50,462 nt of DNA from Cupriavidus sp. WGlv3 (GTDB lineage Bacteria; Pseudomonadota; Gammaproteobacteria; Burkholderiales; Burkholderiaceae): NCBI RefSeq assembly GCF_023952475.1, contig NZ_JALHRX010000028.1, forward strand, positions 1 through 50,462. Direction: 5' to 3'. Below the pieces are notes generated by a model. That model saw only the letters and a program-made list of their open reading frames with translations, was not told the origin of the DNA and searched no databases. This document shows, piece after piece, positions 25,749-34,452 of the stretch. The translations under genes were made by a program, and so were the position numbers. How positions within the stretch are numbered: the stretch's first letter is position 1; every line of letters starts with the position of its first letter.

Positions 25749-26660
25749 ATGCACCTCAAACACCTGCGGCACCTGCTCATGGTCGCGGACGTTGAATCGT
25801 TCAGCCGCGCCGCCCAACGGCTGCATCTGACCCAGTCGGCGCTGAGCCGCAGCATCCAGGCGCTGGAGGACGAACTCGGCGGCAAGCTCATCGACCGCCA
25901 TGGCCGGCGCAATGTGCTGACCCCGCTGGGCGAGCTGATCGCCGAGCGGGCCCGGCGCATGCTGTTCGAGGAGGCCGAGCTGCATCGCAGCGTCGAGCTG
26001 TTCCACCGCCATCACCTCGGCGCCATCCGCGTCGGGCTGGGCGCGGGCCCCGGCGCGGTGCTGATGACGCCCTTCCTGCGCCACATGGCCATGCACCACC
26101 CCGGCATCCAGGCGGCGGTGTCGCTCGGCACTTCCGACGCGCTGATGATCCAGCTGCGCCAGCGCACACTGGACGCGGTCATCGTCGAGGTCACCAGCGT
26201 GGCGCCGGCCACCGACCTGCGCCACGAATTGCTGGCGCAACTGCAGGGCCGCTTCATCTGCCGCGCGGGCCATCCGCTGGTGCTCCAGGCCGCCGCCGGC
26301 GAAGCGGTGACCTTCGACGATGTCATGCGTTATCCGCTGGCGTCGGCACCGCTGAGCCCCGAAGTCGCGCGCGGGTTGGTCAAGCGCTTCGGCCCGCGCG
26401 CCGATCCCGAGCATTGCCTGAGCCTGCGCTGCGAGAACGTGCGCAGCCTGGTCGAGGCCGTGATGGTTTCGGACGCGATCCTGTTCAGCATCGTTGCGGC
26501 GGTGCGCACGGAAATCGCCGAAGGAAAGCTGCGCGAACTGGCAACCACGCCTGCGGTCGACGATGGTCCCCGGTATGCGTTCTTTACCCTTGCGGGCCGG
26601 ACCGAGGCGCCGAGCATGGCGCTGTTCCGGCGCTTCGTGGACGAGCACCTGCACGACTGA
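25749..26660 (+). CDS. LysR-family regulator of the Bug-M20 unit
   Basis: The 303-residue LysR regulator has an N-terminal HTH (HLKHLRHLLMVADVESFSRA; QSALSRSIQALEDELGG) and a ligand domain from about 90. It is divergent from the Bug/M20 genes, the usual sign of its target, and lies 115 bp upstream of livG on the same strand, so it might also read into or sense the importer. Effector unknown. Confidence 0.85.
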   Translation: MHLKHLRHLLMVADVESFSRAAQRLHLTQSALSRSIQALEDELGGKLIDRHGRRNVLTPLGELIAERARRMLFEEAELHRSVELFHRHHLGAIRVGLGAGPGAVLMTPFLRHMAMHHPGIQAAVSLGTSDALMIQLRQRTLDAVIVEVTSVAPATDLRHELLAQLQGRFICRAGHPLVLQAAAGEAVTFDDVMRYPLASAPLSPEVARGLVKRFGPRADPEHCLSLRCENVRSLVEAVMVSDAILFSIVAAVRTEIAEGKLRELATTPAVDDGPRYAFFTLAGRTEAPSMALFRRFVDEHLHD

Positions 26661-26707
26661 TGACTGCGCGTCTCCGCCATATATACACAAAAAGTGTCAA
26701 TGACTAA

Positions 26708-26722
26708 CCAATAATATATTGG
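26708..26722. promoter_or_regulatory. Operator candidate upstream of the liv importer
   Basis: CCAATA-ATA-TATTGG is a perfect 6-bp inverted repeat. Its right half continues into ATATATTGGACG (26714-26725), which recurs exactly at 32701-32712 ahead of the catabolic operon. A second dyad, ACAC-AAAAA-GTGT, lies at 26685-26697. Confidence 0.55.
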
Positions 26723-26775
26723 ACGTGATCTAGCTGCGGCCATATTCTCCAGCAGAGCCAACAACGGGCGCGGAA

Positions 26776-27561
26776 ATGACCATGGCAAGCGATCTCATTC
26801 TTGAAACCGTCGGACTGAGCAAGGAGTTCAAGGGATTCGTCGCCGTAAACGACGTCAGTCTCAAGGTCAGGCGTGGGCACATCCACGCGCTGATCGGTCC
26901 GAACGGTGCAGGCAAGACCACCTGCTTCAACCTCCTTACCAAGTTCCTGGATCCCACGCGCGGCACCATACGGTTCAACGGTGCCGAGATCACCGGCGAG
27001 AAGCCGGCGCAGGTCGCACGCAGGGGCGTGGTGCGCTCCTTCCAGATCTCGGCGGTGTTTCCGCACCTGACCGTGCTCGAAAACGTACGTATCCCGCTGC
27101 AGCGCAGGCTCGGGATTTCCTTCCAGTTCTGGCGCTCGCCGAAAGTCCTCGCATCGCTCGATGACAAGGCCATGGCTTTGCTTGCCGACGTCGGACTGGA
27201 GGACTTCGCCGACATGACGACCGCCGAGATGCCGTACGGCCGCAAGCGCGCGCTGGAAATCGCCACCACGCTGGCCCTCGACCCCGAACTGATGCTGCTC
27301 GACGAGCCCACGCAGGGCATGGGCCACGAAGACGTTGACCGCGTCATGCAACTCATCAAGAAGGTCTCGGCCAATCGCAGCATCCTGATGGTGGAGCACA
27401 ACATGAAAGTGGTGTCCGGCATCTGCGACGCCATCACGGTGCTGGCGCGCGGCAGCGTGCTGGCCGAGGGCACATACGCGGAAGTCTCCGCCAACCCGCA
27501 GGTCATCGAGGCCTATATGGGCAACGCTGATGGCGCGCTCGCGGCGCCCGGAGGGCATTGA
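26776..27561 (+). CDS. livG: ABC transporter ATPase, LivG type
   Basis: Cytosolic ATPase of a branched-chain-amino-acid-type (HAAT) importer, 261 residues. Walker A GPNGAGKTT lies at residues 41-49, with a Q-loop, the signature region MPYGRKRALEIATTL near 155, Walker B LMLLDEPTQG near 173, and the LivG/F-specific C-terminus ending near VIEAYMG. Gene order G-F-H-M-K here is ATPase-first, the reverse of E. coli. In Burkholderiales such systems often import aromatic or small organic acids, so the name reflects family, not substrate. Confidence 0.9.
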   Translation: MTMASDLILETVGLSKEFKGFVAVNDVSLKVRRGHIHALIGPNGAGKTTCFNLLTKFLDPTRGTIRFNGAEITGEKPAQVARRGVVRSFQISAVFPHLTVLENVRIPLQRRLGISFQFWRSPKVLASLDDKAMALLADVGLEDFADMTTAEMPYGRKRALEIATTLALDPELMLLDEPTQGMGHEDVDRVMQLIKKVSANRSILMVEHNMKVVSGICDAITVLARGSVLAEGTYAEVSANPQVIEAYMGNADGALAAPGGH

Positions 27562-27563
27562 TC

Positions 27564-28268
27564 ATGGCGACGGAATACCTGCGGGTCACCGACCTCCATG
27601 CCTTCTACGGCGAATCGCACATCCTGCACGGCATCGACTTGCTGGTGAACGAGGGAGAGTGCGTGACCCTGCTCGGCCGCAACGGGGCTGGCCGTACCAC
27701 CACCCTGCGCGCCATCATGGGCCTGACGGGGCGTCGCGCCGGCTCGGTCATGATCGACGGCCACGAGGCAATCGGCATGCCGGCCCATCGCATCGCGCGT
27801 CTCGGCGTCGGCTTCTGCCCGGAGGAGCGCGCGATTTATTCCAGCCTCTCGTGCGAGGAGAACCTCCTGCTCCCGCCGCAGGTGGGTGGCGGCGGGATGA
27901 GCCTCGACGAGATCTACGCGATGTTCCCCAACCTCCACGAGCGGCGGCATAGCCAGGGCACGCGGCTCTCGGGCGGCGAGCAACAGATGCTGGCGATGGC
28001 GCGCATCCTGCGCACCGGGGCGCGGCTGCTGTTGCTGGACGAAATCTCCGAGGGACTGGCGCCGGTGATCGTGCAGAAGCTCGCCCAGGTCATCCGCGAC
28101 CTCAAGGCAAAGGGCTACACGATCGTGCTGGTGGAGCAGAACTTCCGGTTCGCCGCGCCGCTGGCCGACCGCATGTACGTGGTGGAGCACGGCCAAATCG
28201 CCGCGGAGATCCACCAGCACGAGATTCACGAGAAGCAGCACCTGCTCCAGGAACTCCTGGGTGTCTGA
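27564..28268 (+). CDS. livF: ABC transporter ATPase, LivF type, with altered Walker A
   Basis: Second ATPase of the importer, 234 residues, starting 2 bp after livG. The signature LSGGEQQMLAMARILR near 136, Walker B RLLLLDEISEGL near 156 and the H-loop VLVEQN are intact. The Walker A motif reads GRNGAGRTT (residues 38-46): the invariant lysine is Arg44 (codon CGT). Arginine substitutions occur in some LivF-like proteins, so the pair may rely chiefly on LivG for ATP hydrolysis. It is otherwise ordinary. Confidence 0.9.
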   Translation: MATEYLRVTDLHAFYGESHILHGIDLLVNEGECVTLLGRNGAGRTTTLRAIMGLTGRRAGSVMIDGHEAIGMPAHRIARLGVGFCPEERAIYSSLSCEENLLLPPQVGGGGMSLDEIYAMFPNLHERRHSQGTRLSGGEQQMLAMARILRTGARLLLLDEISEGLAPVIVQKLAQVIRDLKAKGYTIVLVEQNFRFAAPLADRMYVVEHGQIAAEIHQHEIHEKQHLLQELLGV

Positions 28269-28289
28269 GACCGCTGCGGAGGAGACAAC

Positions 28290-29177
28290 ATGACAGCGAT
28301 TCTGGGAGTCCCGCTACAGGGGCTGTTGGGGCAACTCGTGCTCGGGCTGGTAAACGGCTTGTTCTACGCGATTCTCAGCCTCGGGCTTGCCGTGATCTTC
28401 GGCATGCTCAACATCATAAATTTTGCCCACGGCGCGCTGTTCATGGTGGGCGCATTTGTCGCCTGGGCGGGCCTGGAGTATCTCGGCATCAGCTACTGGT
28501 GGTCGCTGCTGGCGGCGCCGGTGCTGGTCGGGCTGGCGGGTATCGCCATCGAGCGCGGCCTGCTGCGGTGGCTGTACAAGCTCGACCACCTGTACGGGCT
28601 GCTGCTCACCTTCGGGCTGGCGCTCATTATCGAAGGCCTGTTCCGCTTCCAGTTCGGCGTCTCGGGGCAGCCCTATTCGATTCCGGACGAGGTGGCCGGC
28701 GCCTTCAACCTCGGCTTCATGATTCTGCCGAAATACCGCGCGTGGGTCATCGGCGCCTCGCTCACTGTGTGCCTGCTGACCTGGTTCACGATCGAGAAGA
28801 CCCGCCTCGGCGCCTACCTGCGCGCCGCCACCGAGAACCCAAGCATTACCCAAGCCTTCGGCATCAACGTGCCGGTGATGGTGATGATGACCTATGCCTT
28901 CGGCGTGGGCCTGGCCGGGCTGGCGGGCGTGCTGGCAGCACCAACGGGGCAACTAAGTCCGCTGATGGGGTCGAACCTGATCATCGTCGTGTTCGCGGTG
29001 GTGGTGATCGGCGGCATGGGTTCCATCCTTGGCGCGATCGTCGCCGGACTGGGGCTGGGCGTGGTCGAAGGACTGACCAAGGTGTTTTATCCGGAGGCGT
29101 CGGCCACGGTGGTTTTCGTGATCATGGTCATCGTGCTGATGGTTCGGCCGGCAGGCCTGTTTGGCAAGGAAAAGTGA
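28290..29177 (+). CDS. livH: ABC permease, LivH type
   Basis: Inner-membrane permease, 295 residues, about 8 membrane segments. LVNGLFYAILSLGLAVIFGML (residues 17-37, in a run just over one helix) and NFAHGALFMVGAF are diagnostic of LivH. The C-terminal GSILGAIVAGLGLGVVEGL is also typical. GGAGGAGA lies about 5 bases before the ATG. It follows livF by 21 bp and livM by 8 bp downstream. Confidence 0.92.
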   Translation: MTAILGVPLQGLLGQLVLGLVNGLFYAILSLGLAVIFGMLNIINFAHGALFMVGAFVAWAGLEYLGISYWWSLLAAPVLVGLAGIAIERGLLRWLYKLDHLYGLLLTFGLALIIEGLFRFQFGVSGQPYSIPDEVAGAFNLGFMILPKYRAWVIGASLTVCLLTWFTIEKTRLGAYLRAATENPSITQAFGINVPVMVMMTYAFGVGLAGLAGVLAAPTGQLSPLMGSNLIIVVFAVVVIGGMGSILGAIVAGLGLGVVEGLTKVFYPEASATVVFVIMVIVLMVRPAGLFGKEK

Positions 29178-29185
29178 GGTCGAGT

Positions 29186-30220
29186 ATGAAAATGAGAAAT
29201 CTTGGCTACGGTGCCCTGCTGCTGGGCGCGCTGGCGGCCCCGGCCGTGCTCTATCCGGTGATGCTGATGAAGGTGCTGTGCTTCGCCTTGTTCGCCTGCG
29301 CCTTCAACCTGCTGCTCGGCTATACCGGCCTGCTCTCGTTCGGCCATGCGGCGTTCCTCGGCACGGCGGCCTATATATCGGGCTATGGCATGAAGACCTG
29401 GGGGCTCACCCCGGAACTCGGCCTTTTGCTCGGCACGGCCGTCTCGGCTGCCGCGGGCTTTGTCGTCGGGGCGCTCGCTATTCGCCGGCAGGGCATCTAC
29501 TTCGCGATGATCACGCTTGCTTTGGCACAGATGTTGTACTTCTTGTTCCTGCAGGCGCCGTTCACCGGCGGCGAGGATGGCATGCAGGCCATTCCGCGAG
29601 GCAGGCTGTTCGGCGTGATCGACCTGGCGTCGGACCTGCGCATGTACTACTTCGTTCTGGCGATCTTCCTGTTCACCTTCTGGCTGATCCACCGCATCAT
29701 CCATTCGCCTTTCGGCCAGATCCTGAAGGCGATCCGCGAGAACGAGGCGCGCACCACTTCGCTGGGCTACGACGTCGCGCGCTACAAGCTGCTGGCCTTC
29801 GTCCTCTCGGCGGGTCTGGCCGGCCTTGCCGGGGCCACCAAGACCCTGGTCTTTCAGTTTGCCACGCTGACCGACGCGCACTGGCACACCTCCGGCGAAG
29901 TCGTGCTGATGACGCTGTTGGGCGGCCTTGGCACTGCCTTCGGCCCGGTGGTGGGCGCGGGCATCGTGGTTGCCATCCAGAACGCCTTGGCGGACAAGGT
30001 CGGTTCCATGATCACCGTGATCATGGGGAGCATCTTCGTCGTGTGCGTGCTGACGTTCCGCCGCGGCATCATCGGCGAATTGAACGCGTTGTGCCAGAGC
30101 ATCGTGGGCAACCGCCGCGGCCGGCCCGCGCCGCGCCACGCTGCCGTGCCGGCACCAAGTCATGACGAAACGCCCGCCAGAGCAGGCGTGCATGCCCGGC
30201 GCGTGGAAGGAAAGGCATGA
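29186..30220 (+). CDS. livM: ABC permease, LivM type
   Basis: Partner permease, 344 residues. FNLLLGYTGLLSFGHAAFLG near residue 41 is the LivM signature; membrane segments continue to about 300, and a hydrophilic tail of about 40 residues rich in Arg, Ala and Pro follows (RRGRPAPRHAAVPAPSHDE), which is longer than usual. The ATG at 29186 is 8 bp after the livH stop; longer in-frame starts lie within livH. Confidence 0.92.
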   Translation: MKMRNLGYGALLLGALAAPAVLYPVMLMKVLCFALFACAFNLLLGYTGLLSFGHAAFLGTAAYISGYGMKTWGLTPELGLLLGTAVSAAAGFVVGALAIRRQGIYFAMITLALAQMLYFLFLQAPFTGGEDGMQAIPRGRLFGVIDLASDLRMYYFVLAIFLFTFWLIHRIIHSPFGQILKAIRENEARTTSLGYDVARYKLLAFVLSAGLAGLAGATKTLVFQFATLTDAHWHTSGEVVLMTLLGGLGTAFGPVVGAGIVVAIQNALADKVGSMITVIMGSIFVVCVLTFRRGIIGELNALCQSIVGNRRGRPAPRHAAVPAPSHDETPARAGVHARRVEGKA

Positions 30221-30276
30221 AATCAAGCGCTGAACGGAACACCCCATATATATCCCCACAGTAGAGGAGACACAGG

Positions 30277-31497
30277 ATGAACAATCGCATCAAGCTGTTT
30301 TCGCTCGCCGCGCTGCTGGCGGCCTCGACGGCGCAGGCCGAGATCACGGGCGGCGTGGTCCGGATCGGCGTGCTCAACGATCAGACCGGAGTTTATGCCG
30401 GGCTGGCCGGTCCCGGTTCGGTCTGGGCCGCGAAGAAGGCGGTCCAGGACTTTGCGCCCGAGAAGCATGGTCTGAAGGTGGAGATCGTGGCCGCCGACCA
30501 CCAGAATAAGCCGGACGTCGGGGCAAGCATCGCCCGCCGCTGGTTCGACGTGGACAAGGTGGACGCTATCGTCGACGTGCCGACCTCGTCGGTCGTCCTG
30601 GCGGTCAACCAGGTGGCCAAGGAGAAGAACAAGGTGATGATTGTCACCGGCGGCGGCACCTCCGACCTCACCGGCAAGGCCTGCACGCCCAATGCCATCC
30701 ACTGGGCCTACGACACGTGGGCACTGGCGAATGGGACGGGCAAGGCGGTTGTCAAGTCGGGAGGCAAGAGTTGGTTCTTCGTGACTGCCGACTACGCCTT
30801 CGGCCACTCGCTCGAACGCGATACCGAAGCTGTTGTCGTCAAGAACGGCGGCAAGGTCCTCGGCAAGGTCCGGCATCCTTTCCCGGGCAACGATTTCTCC
30901 TCCTACCTGCTTCAGGCTCAGGCCTCGAAGGCGCAGGTGGTGGGCCTGGCCAACGCCGGGGGCGACACCATCGGCGCGGTCAAGCAGGCCGCCGAGTTCG
31001 GCGTGAGCGCCGGCGGTCAGAAGCTGGCAGGCCTGCTCGTCTTCAGCAGCGACGTCCAGGCGCTCGGCCTCGAGGCTGCACAGGGCCTGTTGCTGAGCGA
31101 GACCTGGTATTGGGATATGACCGACGAGAACCGCAAGTTTGGCAAGGAATTCGCCGCTGCCAACAACGGCAAGTTCCCGACCATGGCGCAGGCGGGCACG
31201 TACTCGGCTGTGATCCACTACCTGAAGGCAGTGACGGCGATGAAGGCGGATGGCGACGGCGCCGCCGTGGTAGCGAAGATGAAGGCGATGCCCACCGACG
31301 ACAAGCTGTTCGGCAAGGGCAGCATTCGCGAAGACGGCCGGAAGATCCACCCGCTCTATCTGTTCGAGGTGAAGAAGCCGTCGGAATCGAAGTATGCGGG
31401 CGACTTCTACAAGCTCATCGCCACCATTCCCGCCAACGAGGCGTTCCGGCCGATGGAAGAAGGTGTCTGCCCGCTGGCTGGGAAGAAGACGTCATGA
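30277..31497 (+). CDS. Periplasmic substrate-binding protein, LivK/amide type
   Basis: The 406-residue type I periplasmic binding protein has a signal peptide (cut after about residue 22, STAQA-EITGG). VRIGVLNDQTGVYAGLAGPGS follows, then a two-lobed receptor fold with no cysteine pair near the ligand hinge. It resembles the ABC receptors for aromatic acids and urea rather than leucine-specific ones, so the ligand is likely a small organic acid; this is inference. It is last in the importer operon, 56 bp after livM, with AGGAGA before the ATG. Confidence 0.9.
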   Translation: MNNRIKLFSLAALLAASTAQAEITGGVVRIGVLNDQTGVYAGLAGPGSVWAAKKAVQDFAPEKHGLKVEIVAADHQNKPDVGASIARRWFDVDKVDAIVDVPTSSVVLAVNQVAKEKNKVMIVTGGGTSDLTGKACTPNAIHWAYDTWALANGTGKAVVKSGGKSWFFVTADYAFGHSLERDTEAVVVKNGGKVLGKVRHPFPGNDFSSYLLQAQASKAQVVGLANAGGDTIGAVKQAAEFGVSAGGQKLAGLLVFSSDVQALGLEAAQGLLLSETWYWDMTDENRKFGKEFAAANNGKFPTMAQAGTYSAVIHYLKAVTAMKADGDGAAVVAKMKAMPTDDKLFGKGSIREDGRKIHPLYLFEVKKPSESKYAGDFYKLIATIPANEAFRPMEEGVCPLAGKKTS

Positions 31498-31727
31498 AGA
31501 TCACCTGTCGCGAGACGACGCCCGAGGCGAGCGCCAGCTTCCTGGAGGCGATCGACCTCGGCATCGAAGGGCCGGGCGACACCATCACCGAGCGCCATGG
31601 CCGAGACCGCCCTGTGATCAGAACTTCCTCTCACGCCTGTTGCGGGCCGCCCTGGCCGACGGCAACTCGCTGGCGTTCGACCGCCACGTACGGCTGCCGC
31701 CTATTGCCGGCAGCCCGGCGCGACTGA
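31494..31727 (+). CDS. Short unrecognised ORF coupled to the binding protein
   Basis: The 77-residue frame starts in an ATGA overlap with the binding-protein stop, a strong sign that a gene once began here. The first 40 residues (MKITCRETTPEASASFLEAI, then a Gly-rich run) look like real coding. After HGRDRPVI the composition becomes Arg/Trp/Thr-rich, while a different frame (DQNFLSRLLRAALADGNSLA) looks more protein-like. A frameshifted or truncated gene is plausible. No family recognised. Confidence 0.35.
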   Translation: MKITCRETTPEASASFLEAIDLGIEGPGDTITERHGRDRPVIRTSSHACCGPPWPTATRWRSTATYGCRLLPAARRD

Positions 31728-31786
31728 ACGTCCGCGCCATTCTCCGGCCCTCGCCAACGATACAGCGGGCGAGGCCCGGGGAACCT

Positions 31787-32665
31787 TCACAGTATGCTTT
31801 TCGCCGTCTCGATGAAAGCCGTCATCAGCGGCGTTGGGGTGCGCTGGCTATAGCCGAGCATGATCTCGACTGTTGGTTGCCGGCCTTTGATCGGCTTGTA
31901 GGCTACGTGGGCGAACTTCATCTGCCGGACCGATGCCGGCACGAAGCCAATGCCCGCACCGGAGCTGACCAACCCGACCAGCGTGTAGACCTGCCCCACT
32001 TCAGACACGACCTTCGGCACGAAACCCGCCGACGCGCACATGCGCATGTTCATGGCGTGGAAGTCCGGCGCCGCCTCGGGCATGTACATGATGAAGGGCT
32101 CCTGCGCGCAATCCTTCAGCGAGATTGACTCCGCGTTCGCGAATGGGTGCCTTGCCGGCACAGCCAGCACGAACGGCTCTTCGAGGATGGTTTCCCACGT
32201 CACGTCCTCGAGGTCGGGCACGGGTCGCATGAAGGAGATATCCGCGTCACCCCGCCGCAGCGCCTCTGCCTGTTCGACGACCGGAAACCAGCGCAGCAGG
32301 ATTTCCACGGAGGGAAAACGCTCCCGGTAGGCGCGCAGGATGGGCGGCAGCAGCGTATAGGACGCGTGCTCGAAGAAGCCGACCGTCAGCCGGCCAGTCT
32401 CACCGCGATGCGCGCGCTGCGTCTGGATGACCGCACTCTCGGTAGCGCGCAGGATCTGCCGCGCCTGCTCCAGGAAAATGCGACCCGCCTCGGTCAGCTC
32501 CACGTGCCGACGCGAGCGGTTCAGCAGTGTCACATCCATCTCCTCCTCGAGTTGGCGGATCTGCAGGCTCAGCGGCGGCTGGGCGATGTGCAGGCGCTCG
32601 GCCGCCCGCGTGAAGTTGAGTTCCTCGGCGACGGCGATGAAGTACCGGAGGTGGCGAAGGTCCAT
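31787..32665 (-). CDS. LysR-family regulator of the catabolic operon
   Basis: The 292-residue LysR regulator has HTH residues 1-60 (DLRHLRYFIAVAEELNFTRA; QPPLSLQIRQLEEEMDV) and a CatR/BenM-like ligand domain from 90. It is divergent from the GH88-type gene, 160 bp apart, and converges with the importer genes, so it probably controls the operon 32826-40016 and perhaps the importer through a shared element. Its effector is probably the substrate or an acyl-CoA intermediate. Confidence 0.87.
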   Translation of the reverse strand: MDLRHLRYFIAVAEELNFTRAAERLHIAQPPLSLQIRQLEEEMDVTLLNRSRRHVELTEAGRIFLEQARQILRATESAVIQTQRAHRGETGRLTVGFFEHASYTLLPPILRAYRERFPSVEILLRWFPVVEQAEALRRGDADISFMRPVPDLEDVTWETILEEPFVLAVPARHPFANAESISLKDCAQEPFIMYMPEAAPDFHAMNMRMCASAGFVPKVVSEVGQVYTLVGLVSSGAGIGFVPASVRQMKFAHVAYKPIKGRQPTVEIMLGYSQRTPTPLMTAFIETAKSIL

Positions 32666-32700
32666 CGCTATATCCTGTAAGTATAAAAGAGCGATTAATT

Positions 32701-32712
32701 ATATATTGGACG
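32701..32712. promoter_or_regulatory. Element shared with the liv promoter region
   Basis: ATATATTGGACG is identical to 26714-26725 upstream of livG. The left dyad half seen at the liv site (CCAATA) is only partly conserved here (TTAATT). It lies in the LysR/GH88 divergent gap, where a common regulator would bind. Confidence 0.5.
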
Positions 32713-32825
32713 CTAGTTTGCGCATTCCCTACGATTCCATGCATACCCGCTCCGCGCTCCAACCCGAGATCCGCAAGGCTGGCAGCGAAGACCGGACAAG
32801 CCAATGTATGCATGGAGACAAAACT

Positions 32826-33947
32826 ATGGATTCCAGACTGATCGATGATGCGCTCGATCGCATCCTGCAACGCATCGATGCGACGATCGCGCAGGACGAG
32901 GCGGGCTTTCCGCATTATGGCAATCCGGCCGACGGCACCTGGACACGCTCCCCGGCCGGCGACTGGACCGGCGGCTTCTGGGTCGGGATGCTGTGGCTGG
33001 CTGCCTTGCGCACCGGCGAGCAGAAGTACCGCGACAGCGCCCGCATGTGGTCCGCACGGCTGGCGCCGCGGGTGGCGTCGAAGTCGGTGTTCAAGGGATT
33101 CCTCTTCTGGTACGGCGCGCAACTCGGCGGCTCGCTGCTGGCCGATCCGCAGGCTGCGGAACTCGCGCTCGACGGCACGCGGGGCCTGGCGGAAATGTAC
33201 AGCGAGGCAGCCCGCCTGATCCCGCTCGGCACCGAGGCCGAGGAGGCCTCCAGCGTGGGGACGAGCGAGGCCAACATCGATGCGATTCCGGGCACCGTGG
33301 CGCTGCTGCTGCGGCACGACGCCGCTCTCGGCACGGGCGAGATCGGCCGCCAGCACCTGCGCCAGCATGTTGCCCTGTGCGTGCGGGAGGATGGCTCGGT
33401 TTGCCAGTCCGCCACATTCAACGCCGCCGATGGCTCGCTCGTGAAGCGCTACACGCACAAGGGCATCCATGACAGCAGCACGTGGGCCCGCGCCCAGGCG
33501 TGGGGCATGCTCGGACTCGCGCAGGCGCTGTCGTGCGGCGAGCAGGCGTTCAAATCCGACGCGGTCCGCGTGGCAGATTGGTGGGTCGCGCACCTGCCCG
33601 TCGACCGCGTGGCCTTCTGGGATTTCGACGATCCCGCCATCCCGCACACTAATCGCGACACCTCGGCCACCGCCATCGCCGCCGCCAGCCTGCTCAAACT
33701 GGCCGCGCTTGTCCCGGAGCGCGCGGCGGTCTACCGCCAGGCTGCCGTCGACAGCGTCGAGCAAGTCGTGACCCGCTTCCTGACCCCAATCGGTCCAGGC
33801 GATGAACGGCAGCCTGGCATCCTCACCGGCGGCTGCTTCAACAAGCGCAATAACGTCGCCGTAGACAACGAACTGGTTTGGGGCGACTACTTTCTCCTCG
33901 AATCCCTGCTCATCCTCGCGGGCAGGATCGACGCCACCCAGGTCTGA
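32826..33947 (+). CDS. GH88-type unsaturated glucuronyl hydrolase-like protein
   Basis: Glycoside hydrolase family 88/105-like (alpha/alpha)6-barrel, 373 residues, no signal peptide, so cytosolic. GDWTGGFWVGMLWLA near 40, SEANIDAIPGTVALLL near 140 with the Asp expected to hydrate the double bond, and DSSTWARAQAWGMLGLAQAL near 215 match the family. ATG at 32826 is supported by GGAGA 8 bases upstream. Enzymes of this type remove unsaturated uronic acids by vinyl-ether hydration; here the gene leads an acyl-CoA operon, unusual company that suggests another conjugated vinyl-ether substrate. Confidence 0.8.
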   Translation: MDSRLIDDALDRILQRIDATIAQDEAGFPHYGNPADGTWTRSPAGDWTGGFWVGMLWLAALRTGEQKYRDSARMWSARLAPRVASKSVFKGFLFWYGAQLGGSLLADPQAAELALDGTRGLAEMYSEAARLIPLGTEAEEASSVGTSEANIDAIPGTVALLLRHDAALGTGEIGRQHLRQHVALCVREDGSVCQSATFNAADGSLVKRYTHKGIHDSSTWARAQAWGMLGLAQALSCGEQAFKSDAVRVADWWVAHLPVDRVAFWDFDDPAIPHTNRDTSATAIAAASLLKLAALVPERAAVYRQAAVDSVEQVVTRFLTPIGPGDERQPGILTGGCFNKRNNVAVDNELVWGDYFLLESLLILAGRIDATQV

Positions 33948-33974
33948 GCCCCAACCCACTTCCGGAGAACCCAC

Positions 33975-34415
33975 ATGTCCGACATCAAGATCCCGCACGA
34001 AGGCAACGTATCCACCCTTATTGGCACGCACACCAGCTACACCCGCACCCTCGGCGAGTACGACATCTATGCCTTCGCCGGCATCAGCGGTGACAACCAC
34101 CCCAACCACATGGACGACGAATACTGCAAGCGCATGGGCTTCGGCGGCCGCATCGCGCAGGGCGCCATGATGGTCGGTTTCATCGCCGGCGCCGTGACCA
34201 AGTATCTCGACATGATCCAGCGCCCGGCGGTCTCCTACGGCTACGACAACGTGCGCTTCACCAAGCCCGTGCGCATCGGCGACACCCTCACCGTGAACTA
34301 CCGCATTGCCCGCGCCGACGACGAGAAGAAGCGCCTGTGGGCCGAGGCGACGCTGCTCAACCAGCGGGGCGAGACGGTCTGCGTCGGTACCCACATCATC
34401 CATTTCCAGGCCTGA
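33975..34415 (+). CDS. MaoC-like (R)-specific enoyl-CoA hydratase
   Basis: Single hot-dog-domain hydratase, 146 residues. The hydratase-2 motif GISGDNHPNHMDDEY (about residues 35-49) has the catalytic Asp and His. The GRIAQGAMMVGF helix follows and the strand VRFTKPVRIGDTLTV closes the fold. It adds water to an enoyl-CoA or an equivalent CoA ester. It lies 27 bp after the GH88-type gene with a good GGAGAA ribosome-binding site. Confidence 0.88.
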   Translation: MSDIKIPHEGNVSTLIGTHTSYTRTLGEYDIYAFAGISGDNHPNHMDDEYCKRMGFGGRIAQGAMMVGFIAGAVTKYLDMIQRPAVSYGYDNVRFTKPVRIGDTLTVNYRIARADDEKKRLWAEATLLNQRGETVCVGTHIIHFQA

Positions 34416-34452
34416 GCCCGGGCTGCGAGCGGCGAGAAAGGTGAGAGATCGC

